Below are positions 1-11,602 of a stretch of DNA of 64,000 bases, piece by piece; the stretch's first letter is position 1; the number at the start of each line of letters is the position of its first letter. This DNA is from Sodiomyces alkalinus F11 (taxonomy: Eukaryota; Ascomycota; Sordariomycetes; Glomerellales; Plectosphaerellaceae). The notes beneath the pieces were generated by a model. The model was not told the DNA's origin. It saw only the letters and a list, made by a program, of their open reading frames with translations, and ran no database searches. The position numbers were made by a program, and so were the translations under genes. The DNA lies in the NCBI RefSeq assembly GCF_003711515.1, contig NW_021167093.1:484643-548642 (forward strand), given 5' to 3'.

Positions 1-565
1 TCCCTAATATCCGCTACCTTTTAATTAGGGGCGGCCGATAATAATAACGCTATAGCCGTCGCCGTCTTACGCTTCTTAGAAGCGCTATTAGGTATTAGCT
101 TAGATACCGGCCGCTTATTATTATTATTATTATCATTAGTCTCCTTAGGAGGTATAATAGCGGTAGGCGAGGGAGGCTATATAAGGTGGTTAGCGAAGCT
201 ATATATGTTATTTTCCCTAGGATAAAGAGACGTTAGAAGGATACATATAAGGTAATAGGGAAAAAATAATAAGAATCATAATACTACGACACGTTAACGA
301 TTACTAGAATAACTATCACGCCCTACTCCTATAAAAAAAACACTATAAGGGTTAACTTATAGAACGCGGCGGATATCGATAAAAATCGAAAATCGGAGGC
401 GTAAAGAAAAAGGAAAACGGAAGAGAATAGAGTTATAGAGGCGTTAAGGAAGATATCCCCCTTAAAGGGTATATAGTTACCGTTCCTGCTTATAAAAAAG
501 GTATAAGGGTAAAAGGGGTATAAGAGGAAGGAGATAAATTTCTATTTTTAGATATATTATATAAT

Positions 566-700
566 AGCGCCGGCTCTTTATATAGATTAAAGGGATATTC
601 GGCGCCGGCTTTTTATTTAGATTAAAGGGATATCGATACCGGTTCTTTATTTAGATTAAAGGAATATTAGCGCCGGTTCTTTATACGAATTAGAGGGAGG
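566..700. repeat. Tandem repeat, four units of about 34 bp
   Basis: Four imperfect head-to-tail units start near 566, 601, 635 and 670. Each has a GCGCCGG-type box followed by a TTTAT..AGATTAAAGGGATAT segment. The units differ by several substitutions and the last is the most diverged. No function is evident. Confidence 0.8.
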
Positions 701-721
701 CTAATACTAGCTATAGTATAG

Positions 722-883
722 GAGCGAGGGATTAAGAATAGGACTGTAGTAGGACTATAACGGGTTCGTGTTCAGGATTAAGGATAAAAGGACTATAAGA
801 ATAGAGCGAGGGACTAAGGATAGGACTATAATAGGACTACTATAGGGTCATATACGGGATTAATAATAGAAGGACGGTGGGAA
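722..883. repeat. Direct repeat of about 82 bp, two units
   Basis: Two imperfect units begin GAGCGAGGGA at 722 and 804. Each carries GGACT-rich motifs (AATAGGACT, AGGACTATA). The copies differ partly by transitions of the RIP type. Confidence 0.65.
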
Positions 884-1715
884 TATAGGCCGACGCCGGG
901 TATAGTCGGGAAAAGTGGCCCTATCCGGTACCGGCCACTCCTAAGGATAGGAGCACTCCGGGGGAGGTCGCCCTATTAGGTGCCCCTGCCTAGGAGATAG
1001 AGGCCAGGTACACGATAGGACTATAATAGGTTCCCGTATAGATAAGACCGGGCGCCCGGCTTAACGTGGCTACGGCTACCCTAGGCCGATACCACTATAC
1101 AGGGCCGTGGTCTAGGCTTAGGCGTAGATATCCGTTTACGATATCCGTTCAACTACCCTAGCGTTAGCCTAGGAGTATATAGTACTTATATAGTACCCCC
1201 TCCTTAGTGTGGAGAGGGCAGCGATTATTCTAATTCTTTAGGACCACCTATATTCGGACTAGCCGTGACTACTACTTAATCTACGCCGGTTCCTTTTCGG
1301 ACCCTCTCGCTACTACCTTCTCACTCCTTATAACTACCTATCTAATAATTTATTACTTATTAGCCTAATTACCGCCTACCTCCTACTAGTAGCCTATCTA
1401 TCGGTAGCCTTTAAGGTATTCTCCCTTAGCCTATAACCACCGCTCCTATAACGGGTAAAGGCGTATATCGCGGTAGTAGTTTAGCGGAGGCGGGAGATCC
1501 TCGCGGGTTAGACGTAATAGCGGCTAGGAGGCGTTAAAGAGAGAGGGATCTATAGCAACGATATCGCCGTTATTAATAGCTTACTTCCTTATACGTATAG
1601 AGTTATAAGTCCTTCTAGTATTAAAGAACGCCTTCTAGGCATTATCGTTCTATACCTTCTTAGTCGTGTAAAGGCTTACGATAGTTCTTATAATAGATAG
1701 ATGCGCGGGTAATAG

Positions 1716-1817
1716 GCGCGTGGCCGATAGGCTTATAGCCGACGGGCACCCTCTAAGAGTATCTAGGCGCGCGGCTAATAGGTATATAGCCGATAGGCAC
1801 CCCCTAGGGGTATCTAC
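1716..1817. repeat. Direct repeat of 51 bp, two units
   Basis: Units at 1716-1766 and 1767-1817 share the order GCGCG..GGC, ATAGCCGA, GGCACCC, GTATCTA. The pair lies just past the copia-A coding remnant in its reading direction. Confidence 0.7.
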
Positions 1818-2200
1818 GGCTGCCTATTAGTGGTTATCGTCTTCTTCTACCTTTACGCCCCTAAATACTGCTAGCGCTATAAGGAACGCGCGCGCAGGAT
1901 ATTCTAGGGATATTAAAGGCGTGGGAAATGGTTTAAACCTCGTAGGAGTAAACCGTGGAGTATCCTTCGTAATATCGGTATCCTCTTCCATAGTAATAAC
2001 GGTGGCCTCTCTTATAGTAATAGCGATAGCCTCGCCTTTATCCGTAGTAATAGCGGTAGTATAGTCTTCTCCTATAATAATAGTAGTATCCGTAGTAATA
2101 GCGGTGGCGTTAGAGTCTTTCGACTTAAGATCTAATACGTCGACGGCTATACCCCTTAATAATAGCCTATTCGCGGTCGCTATATTATTAGACTAGGTAA

Positions 2201-2415
2201 TATAAATGACTGGTTATAGGTCGTGGCACTAAGTGAGGTCGTAATAATAGATTATCTAGAACTAAGGAAGGAAAAAGGGAAAAGGAGAAAAGTCTATAGC
2301 GCTAGGCTGGCTATAAGGTAGCGATAACTTAGCGATATAGGTCCGTCGACTAAGCGCATAGTCAGGAAGATCCGGAGTATAGCAGGACCCTCTATATCGG
2401 GGTCAACCCGTAATA
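2201..2415 (-). repeat. Solo LTR of the Gypsy-1 family
   Basis: Reverse complement of the 214-bp LTR found at 4793-5006 and 11389-11602, with one extra base. A perfect 5-bp target duplication GGTAA flanks it (2196-2200 and 2416-2420). No internal sequence is present, so it is a solo LTR left by LTR-LTR recombination. It sits in the copia-A relic. It keeps a few TG dinucleotides that the other copies lack. Confidence 0.92.
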
Positions 2416-2639
2416 GGTAATACGGATAGATTATAAGCGTTCTCTAATTTCCTTAGCGAAAGCTATAGCTTATAGTATTTTAATCCTACCGTTAAAGATA
2501 TCGTCTTCGTTAAAGATTACGTCTCTTATAGTAATAATATCTATTAGGTATAGTAGCTATACGCGGAAGCTATTTAAGGAGTAGTATCCGATATAATAAC
2601 CGATCTGTACCTTCGGTTCTAGCCTTTATAGGCGGTTTC

Positions 2640-3118
2640 TTTTAGCTTACGTATTACGCGTTTTTATAAAGACTTTATAGCCGTATACCCGTAGGTACGT
2701 AAGGTTAGGCTACCGGCCACGCAGGCCTTCGTATAGCGTCTTCTATTCGTTAATATATTATAGGCTTCTATTATACAGATATATAGCAGTCTTAAAGATT
2801 TTAGGCTAGATAGATATAGACAGATTAGCTTTAATTCTTATAGCCCTCGCCCTTCTCTTAATAATACCTTTAATCTATTCTATAATACCGTTTTAATCCT
2901 ATAAATATAGTGCTAATAGCTAGCCTTCTAGCCCCTTAGCAGTAAGGAAAGTAACGACTTTTAGGTACTCAAATATCTCGGAATCGGCTTATAGGATACG
3001 TGGCCTAATATCGAATTAGGTCTTAAGCAGGGTAAAAATATCTTTTAACGTATAAAGAATAAAGCCTTAGTCTCTTTTCTATAGATAGTAATCCTATATG
3101 TATCCTATAAACACGTTT
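2640..3118 (-). pseudogene. Copia-A integrase, C-terminal part, RIP-inactivated
   Basis: The minus-strand frame opens with FVINVFIGYI, continuous with the part that ends at 11980. It passes through an integrase-core-like stretch and ends with a segment reading NLTYLRVYGYK. That segment matches the 'LRVFGC.AYV' region that follows the copia integrase core. Several TAG/TAA codons break the frame. In an active element this enzyme would insert the cDNA. It cannot be functional here. Confidence 0.75.
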
Positions 3119-3132
3119 ATAACGAATATAAT

Positions 3133-3480
3133 GGATTCCTAGCTAAAGTAAGAGTGCCGGGCTTCCTATCACCGCGGTGCCCTTACGGGGACAGAGGGGC
3201 GGAAATAGCGGAACACGTGGTATTCTAGTGCTACGAGGTGACCGAGGAGGACCGTAAGGACCTCTTCGGTGCTATAGGGAGGCCACTTATAACCAGAGGA
3301 GATTTATACGATGCACTGGAACACGATACTAAGGCCGGGGTAGTTATAAGGTGGTTCCTATAACGGAAGAGGCTTAAGGACTTTCGCCTTACCCTTAAAG
3401 TTATAGAGGCCTACGAAAATAGCGATATTACCGAAGCGAGACCGGAGCGGGGACGAAACGGTATAGCGAACTAGTTAATT
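3133..3480 (+). pseudogene. LINE1 ORF2 C-terminal zinc-knuckle domain
   Basis: The frame through 3178 reads RCPYGD..AEHVVF*CYEV, followed by VTEEDRKDLFGAIGRP. This is the cysteine/histidine module found downstream of RNase H in fungal LINE polyproteins. One expected cysteine now reads Tyr and one codon reads TAG, both explained by TG-to-TA change. The segment is much less mutated than its surroundings: TG occurs many times between 3150 and 3350. It is an inactive fragment. Confidence 0.75.
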
Positions 3481-4787
3481 ATTAATAGAGGTCCTATAAG
3501 CTAGGACTCTGGCGGTATTAGCTCGGCACTAATAGGGTACTATTAGTTATTATCGTCTTTATCGTCCTTAGTAACGCTAATACTACTCTTAACGTACTTA
3601 AGGCCTTCTAAGGACTAGTTAGCTAACCACCGCTATTAGGGGCTATAACGGGGCCGAAAGGAGGCTACTTATAAGATATTCTAAAATTAGGTTTATCTTA
3701 CCTTCCTAATGCCTTATCTAGCGAGATAACTCCTATAACTCCGCCGGCGCGGTACCGCCGTGACTATAACCGGAAGGTAACGCCTAGTTTAGGGCCCGGC
3801 TAAAAGACTAGGACGCCGTCCCTAGGCGCTCCTTAGCCTATAGCTTATTAGTAAAGGGATTACCACGGCACTAAAGGGAGATATTTATAGTAGCGATACC
3901 GTCGTTACCGGCGGCCTTTACTGCTATATACGCCATATAGAGATTTATAAGACGCTATTACTGCTTTTTAGTAGCGGAGGGGACTTATTAAGACGATTAG
4001 AATACGCTACCACGGTATACCTACGGAATTATAACGGTACTAGCACGACTTATATCCTTATATAAACGCCGGCTATTAGTATATTGAAAATAGGCTATAC
4101 TAGTTCTTATAGTATTAGAGTAAGCCTTTATATCGTCTAGGTATATACCTAAGCGCTTACTATAATATATATAACTACCCTAAGTCAGCTATTACGGCAC
4201 CGCCTCGACACTACTAGGGCTTATATACGGTATAACCCAGATTAAGCCCTTTTTATAATAGCTATAATTATTATTAGTATTAGTATTTTTATTAGGAGAA
4301 GATATCTACGACTATTAGCACACTACCGTAAAGGTACTACTACGCCACGAAGAGAACTTATATTAAGCTGCTATTACTAATAGCTTATATATATATATAG
4401 ATTATACTATACTACCTAGTTAACCCTATACTACTACGCCACCGCGACGCTACCCGCGAGACACTTATAGTAAAACTATAATAAAAATACGACGAGAAAG
4501 CTAAAGGGGTTTACTGGTTAGTATAAGCTATAACGATAAACCTATAGGACTATAAGCGGGAATAAACTAGGAGGAAAACCTATAATAAACTCGTTAGCGT
4601 TATAGGAGGAAGAGGGAGGATTAAGGTATAAAGGCCTTAGGGGATATTAACTATCTAATTCTTATAATAAGGTAGGGCCTTATCCCCCTTACCTACCGCC
4701 GGATATAGCAGGAACCTACCTAGGGGAGGTAAGAGGCGCCTACCTCCTTACTCTCTTTATTAACTAAACGGAAGGAATAAAAGGCAT

Positions 4788-4792
4788 AATCC
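4788..4792. repeat. Target-site duplication of Gypsy-1a (left)
   Basis: AATCC directly precedes the 5' LTR and is repeated at 11603-11607 directly after the 3' LTR. Confidence 0.9.
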
Positions 4793-5006
4793 TGTTACGA
4801 GTTGACCCCGATATAGAGGATCCGGCTATACTCCTGATTTTCCCGACTGCGCGCTCAGTTAACGGACCTATATTGCTAAGTTATCACTACCTTATAGCTA
4901 GCCTAGCGCTATAGACTTTTCTCCTTTTTCTTCTTCCTTCCTTAGTTCTAGATAATCTATTATTATGACCTTACTTAGTGCCACGACCTATAACTAATCG
5001 TTTATA
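4793..5006 (+). repeat. Gypsy-1a 5' LTR (214 bp)
   Basis: Starts TGTTACGA and ends GTTTATA. The final CA of a canonical LTR appears as TA, as RIP would make it. It matches 11389-11602 over its full length. Confidence 0.93.
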
Positions 5007-5039
5007 TATCTAGAACTTAGTGATACCCACATGCTACGC

Positions 5040-6285
5040 TAACGATAGATTAGGATCTTAACGCTACCGCCTAATAACTAAGCCCTAAACGTAAGGCTAG
5101 GCCCTCTCTATAAATAATATACCGATATTAACTCGAGGCTTACTCCGATATAAGAATACTACTCGGAAATACGCTAGTTTATAGACCGATAATGCGCGAG
5201 AGAAAAAGCCGATAAGCGATAACGCTAATTAGTCGAATAGTTTATAGCCCGGCTCCTAGGATCGCCCGCCTCGTAAAACCTAATACCGCTTAACCTAAAT
5301 ATTCTAGCTCTCTTATAAACCCCGATAATCCTTATATTAATATAGTCTACCTTATTACCGGTTTTATTGTCTACGCTATAGCCGATAATAATAATAGTCG
5401 CCTTAACCTTAACGGCGATACCCCGTAAAACTATTAATAGCCCGGCGAAATTCTTAGGGAAGTGAGTATACTATAGCGTATAGGCCTACACGATACGGTA
5501 AAAGCTTATAATCGATAGCGATTTATTCTAGAATAATATATAAGCTTAGTATATAATCTATACTTACCTAGGGCCTAAAGTATAATAGACTATATCGGCC
5601 TTCTATAAAAGTAATAGGCCGGGTAAGCTTATAGACCCTAACGACTTTATAGCGTATCTCGATTATACCTACCTTAACCCCACGGAATAATCACGGGCCG
5701 CCTAAGCCTTATACACGATTTATTAATAAACCGATAAGTCGTTTACCGCCTTTTTACCCTATTTTAAAAGATAGATCGCCTTCATAGGTAGTACCGAATA
5801 AGAAGCCACCGTATAAATCTTATTCCTCGAAGGAGCGATTACTTCGCGACTTAGGGATAAACTTATCTCCGCCCAAATCCCTACTAACTACTATACTATA
5901 TAGGTTAACGGCGTGTAAGAGATTACTAGGAAACTCGAAGGCTATTAGTTTAAATAAAATACGATAAATAAGCTTAAGACTATATAACCGCGAAGAAGGA
6001 TACTGACGGTGATACGAAAATAGGCGGAGTAAACTGTATTAGCGATAGGAAGGCGAAGTAAGAGACTCGGACGTGCTATAACTATAATAAGAAGGGGTAT
6101 ATCACGCGGAACTATAAGAAGCTAAAGGAAAACTAAGACACGGTCCGGAAGGTTAAGGAGACTCGTATAAAAGATCGCGATAAGAGCGGGGATAAATCGA
6201 CTAGCGAGGATAACTCGGAAAAGGAGTAGCTTTAACGCGAAGACGGGCGTTAAAGCCGATAGCCGCGGTATAGTAGGAATAGGAG
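5040..6285 (+). pseudogene. Gypsy-1a gag, RIP-inactivated
   Basis: Capsid-like polyprotein. A recognisable retrotransposon-gag core around 5720-5960 includes KSFTAFLPYFKR and LFLEGAITSRLRDKL. The nucleocapsid knuckle at 6074-6115 reads CYNYNKKGYITRNY. The spacing fits CX2CX4HX4C, but only the first cysteine survives: the second Cys, the His and the last Cys now read Tyr. That is the expected result of TG-to-TA and CA-to-TA changes. Basic and acidic residues follow the knuckle. Many TAG/TAA codons prevent translation. Confidence 0.82.
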
Positions 6286-6289
6286 GCGT

Positions 6290-9200
6290 TTAAAGTGCAT
6301 ACTAATAATAACCCGGTATTTATAATAGCTAAAGTAAATAAACGGTATATCCTCGCCTTTATTAATACTAATTACGACTACTATACCACTATAAGTGAAT
6401 AGTTTACCTAAAGACTTTAATTACTATTAGTCGATAAGACGAATCGACTACTAAATAGCCTCTCGGAAGCTACCGGGACTATTAGTAGCGCGGGGATCGA
6501 TATCTATAAGCTTAAGATCGGCGGTTACCCGTAAAGGATATTCGTATATATATTACCCGGGCTTAATTAAGACGTGTTCCTCGGGAAGCCCTAAATAGAA
6601 TAAAATAACGTAATATACTATACTAAAGATAAACGGCTTTACTACGGAGTAGCCGGATTAAATATACGATTTTATTATAAAAAGGAACCTACCGGAGTAC
6701 AAACTATCCGTAACGCCTATTTAATTATAGGATCTATATTCGCGGGTATTATTTAATAACTACGATAAAAGGGTAAGAAAGTCTTAATCCAGAGAGTAAG
6801 CCTAAGGGATATCGAGAGGGGTTATATAAGAAATAACTAGTAGAGCCGAAGGACTTTATACCCGAAGAGTTACTATAAGAATTCGGCGACCTATTCGCGC
6901 CCGATAAGGGCCTTCTATAAGATTAGGATAGCCTTAGAATATAAATATAAGACCACGTTCCGAACTCGGTTTAGGCTCTTTAAATAGCTTATCTACCCGT
7001 TCGGCCTAAATAAAGCTCCCGCGACTTTCTAGCGATATATTAATAAGATACTATAACGTTTCCTAAATAACTTTATTACTATTTACGTCGATAATATCCT
7101 AGTTTACTTTAATAGAAGTCGGGCTAACTATAAGGCAAAGGTAAAGTAGGTACGCCGCGTACTCGCGGATACTAGCCTAAACCTAAATCCGTTAAAGTGC
7201 GAGTTTAGCGTAAAGACCGTAAAGTACCTAGGATTTATAATTACTATAGGGAAAGGCGTATCTTACGACCTAGAGAAGTTACGAGCTATTCGCGAGTAGG
7301 AAGCGCTTATAACGGTTAAGGGCGTACGAAGTTTCTTAGGGTCTACGAATTATTCCTAAATCTTTATTAAGGATTTTTCGGGGATCTTAGCCCTATTAAT
7401 AGTATTAACTAAGAAAGACTATACCTTTTAATAGGGTCCTAAGGAAAAAACGGCTTTTCGCGACCTAAGGCGAGGTTCTAAGAAGGACCGATACTACGAT
7501 AGTAGGACCTAGTAAATAAGATATTTATTAAGATAGACTACTCGGGGTTTACCCTTAAGGGTAGCCTAATATAAGAAGACACGGATAGAAATCGCTACGT
7601 GGTTATATATTACTCTTATAAACTTAATAGAGCGGAATATAACTATTTAATCTATAATAAAAAAATACTAATAATTATAAGTTATTTAATAATATAGCAG
7701 GCTAAGCTTATTAGTTATTAGTAGTTTATAGTCCTCTCCGATTATAAGGCTCTTAAATACTTTATAATAAAGCGAACGCTTACAAAGCGATAAAGCCGAT
7801 AAGCCGGCGAGCTTATATAGTTTAACTTCGTAGTCGAGTATCGGAAGGGAAAGGATAACACGATAGCGGACGCCCTCTCGCGTTAATAGTAAGATAAACC
7901 CTAAGATATAACGGATAAACGGGAGTAATCTTATTATATTTAATTAATTCCCGATACCGCGATTCTACCTAGTATTCGCTATATTAATAACGGTTAGTCG
8001 ATTTTTAAGGCGGACTAAAAGCTATAGTAATTATAGGATACGACGCTTATAACCGATAAATAATATTAAGGAGCCTTATCTACGGTTACCGAAGAAGAAT
8101 AATAGTTCTTATTATTATTAGAATTAAAGTTATAAATAGCCGAGTACTTAGTCTCTACGATTAGGGTACTACTATTCCGCGACCGAATTTAAGTGCCCGG
8201 GTCCACTAAAGGATTAACGTTATAAGGGAGGATTATCTAGTTCATTCACGATTTAGTAATCGGAGGATACCCCGGATATAAAAATACTATCGCCTTAGTA
8301 GCGCGTCGTTTCTTCTAGCTAAGGATAAATAAGGATATCCGACGATTTATCCGGAACTACGATATCTACAGAAAGGGGTATATATAGAGAAATACGAAAT
8401 AAGGCCTTTTACGCCCCCTCCCGGTACTAGAACGAATACGGAGCGACCTATTAATAAATTTTATAACGGACCTGCTATTAGCCGGCGAGAAGAAAGCGCG
8501 CTATCTTTAGGTTATTATAGACTGTCTAACTAAGGCGGTAATATTAAAAGCGATAAAGATAATAGAAGCCGAAGCTTACGCGGAATAGTTCTTATACTAT
8601 TACTTCCGGTTCTACGGAATACTTAGGTCGATTATTAGTAACCGAGGCTTAAACTAGATAAGTAGGTTCTAAAAGCACTTTTACGAGCTTATACGGATAT
8701 CGCGTAAGCTTAGTATAGTATACTACCACTACTCCTAAACCGATGAAGTAATAGAGCGTATAAACTAAGAAGTATAAGCTTATTTATAAGCCTTTATCTA
8801 TTACGCTTAGGATAATTAGGATCGCCTATTACCCGTAGTATAACTAGCCCTCAATAATTATAAGAGCTTTATAATAGGGTCTAGTCCCGTTTTCTTAGAA
8901 TATAACTACTATATTAATCCGATCTAGATAACCGAGGAGCCCCCTTTAAAACCTAGAGTATTAACGGCCTATAACCTACTACGCCGCTTATAGGAAACGA
9001 CCGAGTTCGCTTAGGCCGTGATCGTGTTAATATAGCTTAGAAATAAAGAGTCTACTAACTAATATCGTATACCGGCTAAGCGTTTTAAGGTTAACGACTT
9101 AGTCTAGTTATTATTAGCTAACTATTCGACTCCGCGATTATTATAAAAGCTCGACTAGCTTTATCGTAAATACCGAGTTATAAAGGTAATTAGCCTATAT

Positions 9201-9500
9201 ATAGTTAAGCTCGCTATACTATGGTAAATCTACCCTTAATTCTATATAGACTTATTATATCGCGCGGGCGATAACCCCTTTCCGGGATAGGTAGCAGATA
9301 ACCCTTAACTACCGCCTATTCGAGAAGTAACCGATAGTAAAGAATAGGAAGTTAAGGAAATCCTCTACGCGAGGATAAGAAGGCGAGGTAAGGGATTAAG
9401 ACGTGAAGTACTAATATAATAGGTAGGATACTATAAGCCTATATAGAAACCTCTAGAACTATTAGCGTAAACGCGGGTATTTGACGAGTTTAAAGGGAAA
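6290..9500 (+). pseudogene. Gypsy-1a pol (PR-RT-RH-IN-chromodomain), RIP-inactivated
   Basis: The protease active-site region reads LAFINTNYDYY (near 6352), where Asp and Gly have become Asn. Reverse transcriptase shows PFGLNKAPATF (near 7000) and YVDNILVY (7084-7107) in place of YVDD. RNase H shows YNKKILII near 7650 and NTIADALSR near 7860. The integrase zinc region includes HDLVIGGYPG near 8250 and NYDIYRKGYI near 8355. A chromodomain (VKEILYARIRRRGKG..VGYYKP) lies at about 9350-9480. Such domains direct insertion to methylated-H3K9 heterochromatin in chromoviruses. The reverse transcriptase fingers are missing at about 6910. Confidence 0.87.
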
Positions 9501-9829
9501 TTCGGCTTAGTAATAATAAACGATAGCCTATTAGATACCTTCGCGCTATTACGGTATAGGAACCGATATATAAGCGATCGTATTATAATAATTAAAAAGA
9601 AGTAAGAGTTAGATTTAGTTTAGGCGGGATAGGCCCCGCGCCTTAGCCACGCTTAATATAAGCCTAGATTAATATCCTTAGCCTTAAAATCGTTATCCTC
9701 GGGATTATCGACTTCCGTGAAAGTCTTACCCTTATCGCCCCGTTATAGGTTAGAGTCTATCTCCTTAACCTTATCGTTATCTTTATCGTTACCGTTATTA
9801 AGGATTATAACCGCGCTAGTAATAGTCGT

Positions 9830-11120
9830 ACCCATAGGCGTAAAAGCCTATTTACACTCCGCGTATTATTAGAATTCGGAGATCACGATATTAGCGTGAC
9901 TAAGTATAAGTATCTCCCTAAATAGCTAAGTATACTCCTTTAGCTTTATAAGACTAAGGTGTCGAAAGTCTTTATCCGATAACGTTAACCCCGATAAAGA
10001 AGTAGGAGTAATAGGACGGGCGTTCTTTTCTGCTATAATATTAGGAGGGATTAGGCCTAAAACTACTACCTTACCTATAACCTTATAAGGAGGAGATAAG
10101 GCTAGCTATTCCGCCTTAATAGCGACCTCGTTAAAAGGCGATATATTTAGTCCTAATACTATCTTTTCTATAACCTCTAAGAGAGGATAAAAGACTAGCG
10201 TAACCACCTTATTAGCGACCTCCGTTACCGGAGGAAGCGAGGCTACTTTAGCCACCGTATTAACGACCTTAGGAAGAGGTAGCGAGGCTAACTACGGTGC
10301 TACCGCTTGTTAGACCTTTTAGGGAGGAGAAGGGGCTAGCGTGATTACTATACTAGGAGCCTCTATAGGATATATAGCTATAGGTAATATCGCCGTTATC
10401 GCTTCCTTAGCTATAAGAGTATCCTAGAATACCGTGTAGGCGTTAAGATATAGTTCCTACTCCTAAAAAAAGAGTTAGCGATACTATTACGACCTCTTAA
10501 GGGGGAGGAAGTCTTATAAGGTCGTTCTTATTATCGTCGCTAATAAAGGTAACCGTCTCGAATAATCTCTATGCGTAGCCTTTAAGGTATACTAGGAGAG
10601 GAGTATACCGGTGTATTTTCGTAGAGTATATATAGTATTTCTTCACCTAATTAGTCTAGCTATAATAAAGGTACTTATACTTCTTATTAGCGATATCGTG
10701 TATATAAGGGAGGTATAGCTTAGCACAAATACTACCGGGAGGGTACTTAGGAGGCCGATTACCCGCCGATTGCTTCTTTTTAAGCTGCGGTAAAGGCGTT
10801 AACGTAAACTATTATAGGGTTAGTATCGCTCTAAAACGTAAGAGCGTTATACCTATATCGTTATTAGCGGTACGCTTATTACTATTATTACCCCTATTAT
10901 CGCTAAGGGCTAATACCGTCTATAAAAACAATATAAATTAGCGAAGAGTTCCTAATGAAAAGATTATAAGCGAGAGACGGCTTATCTTAAACAGGGAACT
11001 CTTTAACTAACCGAGTATTACTATTATTATCTAAGGATAGGTGATGTTAAAGGAATTATCGCTATAAGGAAGAACGAGTATATACGTAACCGCTATTACT
11101 ATTATTATTATTATTAAAGG
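9830..11120 (-). pseudogene. Antisense open frame in Gypsy-1a, unknown function
   Basis: On the strand opposite gag-pol, between the chromodomain and the 3' LTR, a frame of roughly 430 codons can be followed with few stops. Recognisable stretches are SAGNRPPKYPPGSICAK (near 10750), KKYYIYSTKIHRYT (near 10630) and, near the C-terminus, SDKDFRHLSLIKLKEYT (near 9970). The same frame with the same stretches is present in Gypsy-1b (29250-30535), so it is a conserved part of the family. Several Tyr positions in the middle are probably former Cys, suggesting a metal-binding segment (inference). I do not recognise the protein. Confidence 0.6.
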
Positions 11121-11388
11121 TAAGGAGGGGAATAGAGGAAGAGAGGGCCTATAAGGAAAATAGGGCCGATATATCTACGGATAGTATCTACGCGAGGGTG
11201 GCCTATATTACTATTTCGGGCACGTGAATAAAGGTTAGTAGGCTACCTAAGATTTCTTTAATATTAAGGTAAGGGCGAGGTAAGTTAAAGGGACGCGACT
11301 ATTCCTTTATCACCGCGATATAAGGGGGAGCCGAACTATAACGGTAACGCGCGGTCACGTAACCCCTAGAGGGAGAGGGGGGGGATAG

Positions 11389-11602
11389 TGTTACGGGTTG
11401 ACCCCGATATAGAGGATCCGGCTATACTCCGGATCTTCCTAACTACGCGCTTAGTTAACGGACCTATATCGCTAAGTTACCGCTACCTTATAGCTAGCTT
11501 AGCGCTATAGACTTTTCTCCTTTTTCTTCTTCCTTCCTTAATTCTAGATAATCTATTATTACGACCTTACTTAGTGCCACGACCTATAACTAGTCGTTTA
11601 TA
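11389..11602 (+). repeat. Gypsy-1a 3' LTR (214 bp)
   Basis: Starts TGTTACGG right after the G-rich tract ending at 11388 and ends GTTTATA. AATCC follows at 11603-11607, completing the target duplication. Confidence 0.93.

Larger units (their letters stand above)
1..1829. other. RIP-mutated repeat DNA without a recognised gene
   Basis: No coding region that I can identify. The stretch is saturated for TpA and almost lacks CpA and TpG: bases 1-180 contain one CpA and no TpG. It holds three local tandem duplications, listed separately. The reverse transcriptase and RNase H of the adjacent minus-strand copia-A element would be expected here, but I could not find their motifs, so that part is either lost or too decayed to read. 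Confidence 0.6.
1830..3132 (-). mobile_element. Copia-A relic, integrase-to-linker part
   Basis: This is the downstream part of a minus-strand Ty1/copia element. Reading leftwards from 3132 it continues the integrase frame that breaks off at 11966, because a LINE separates the two parts. From 3132 to about 2640 it is integrase. From about 2190 to 1830 it is a Thr/Pro/acidic stretch of the kind that links integrase to reverse transcriptase in copia polyproteins. A solo gypsy LTR (2201-2415) interrupts it. I could not recognise reverse transcriptase, RNase H or a 3' LTR, so the element is probably truncated. Confidence 0.75.
3133..4792 (+). mobile_element. LINE1 copy, 5'-truncated, left part
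   Basis: Non-LTR retrotransposon inserted into copia-A. It begins right after a 14-bp target duplication (3119-3132) whose partner is at 11966-11979. It is 5' truncated, as is usual for LINEs, starting near the end of ORF2. It matches the reverse complement of the larger minus-strand copy at 32706-39312 through the C-terminal domain and the 3' untranslated region. A gypsy element (4793-11602) splits it, and it resumes at 11603. Confidence 0.9.
4793..11602 (+). mobile_element. Gypsy-1a, full-length Ty3/gypsy chromovirus, RIP-inactivated
   Basis: A 6810-bp LTR retrotransposon with two 214-bp LTRs and a perfect 5-bp target duplication, AATCC. In order it holds 5' LTR, gag with a CCHC knuckle, aspartic protease, reverse transcriptase, RNase H, integrase and chromodomain. 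These are followed by a long open frame on the opposite strand, a purine-rich tract just before the 3' LTR (about 11370-11388) and the 3' LTR. Every reading frame is interrupted by TAG/TAA. Compared with copy Gypsy-1b it lacks about 360 bp of reverse transcriptase. It is inserted in a LINE1. Confidence 0.93.
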
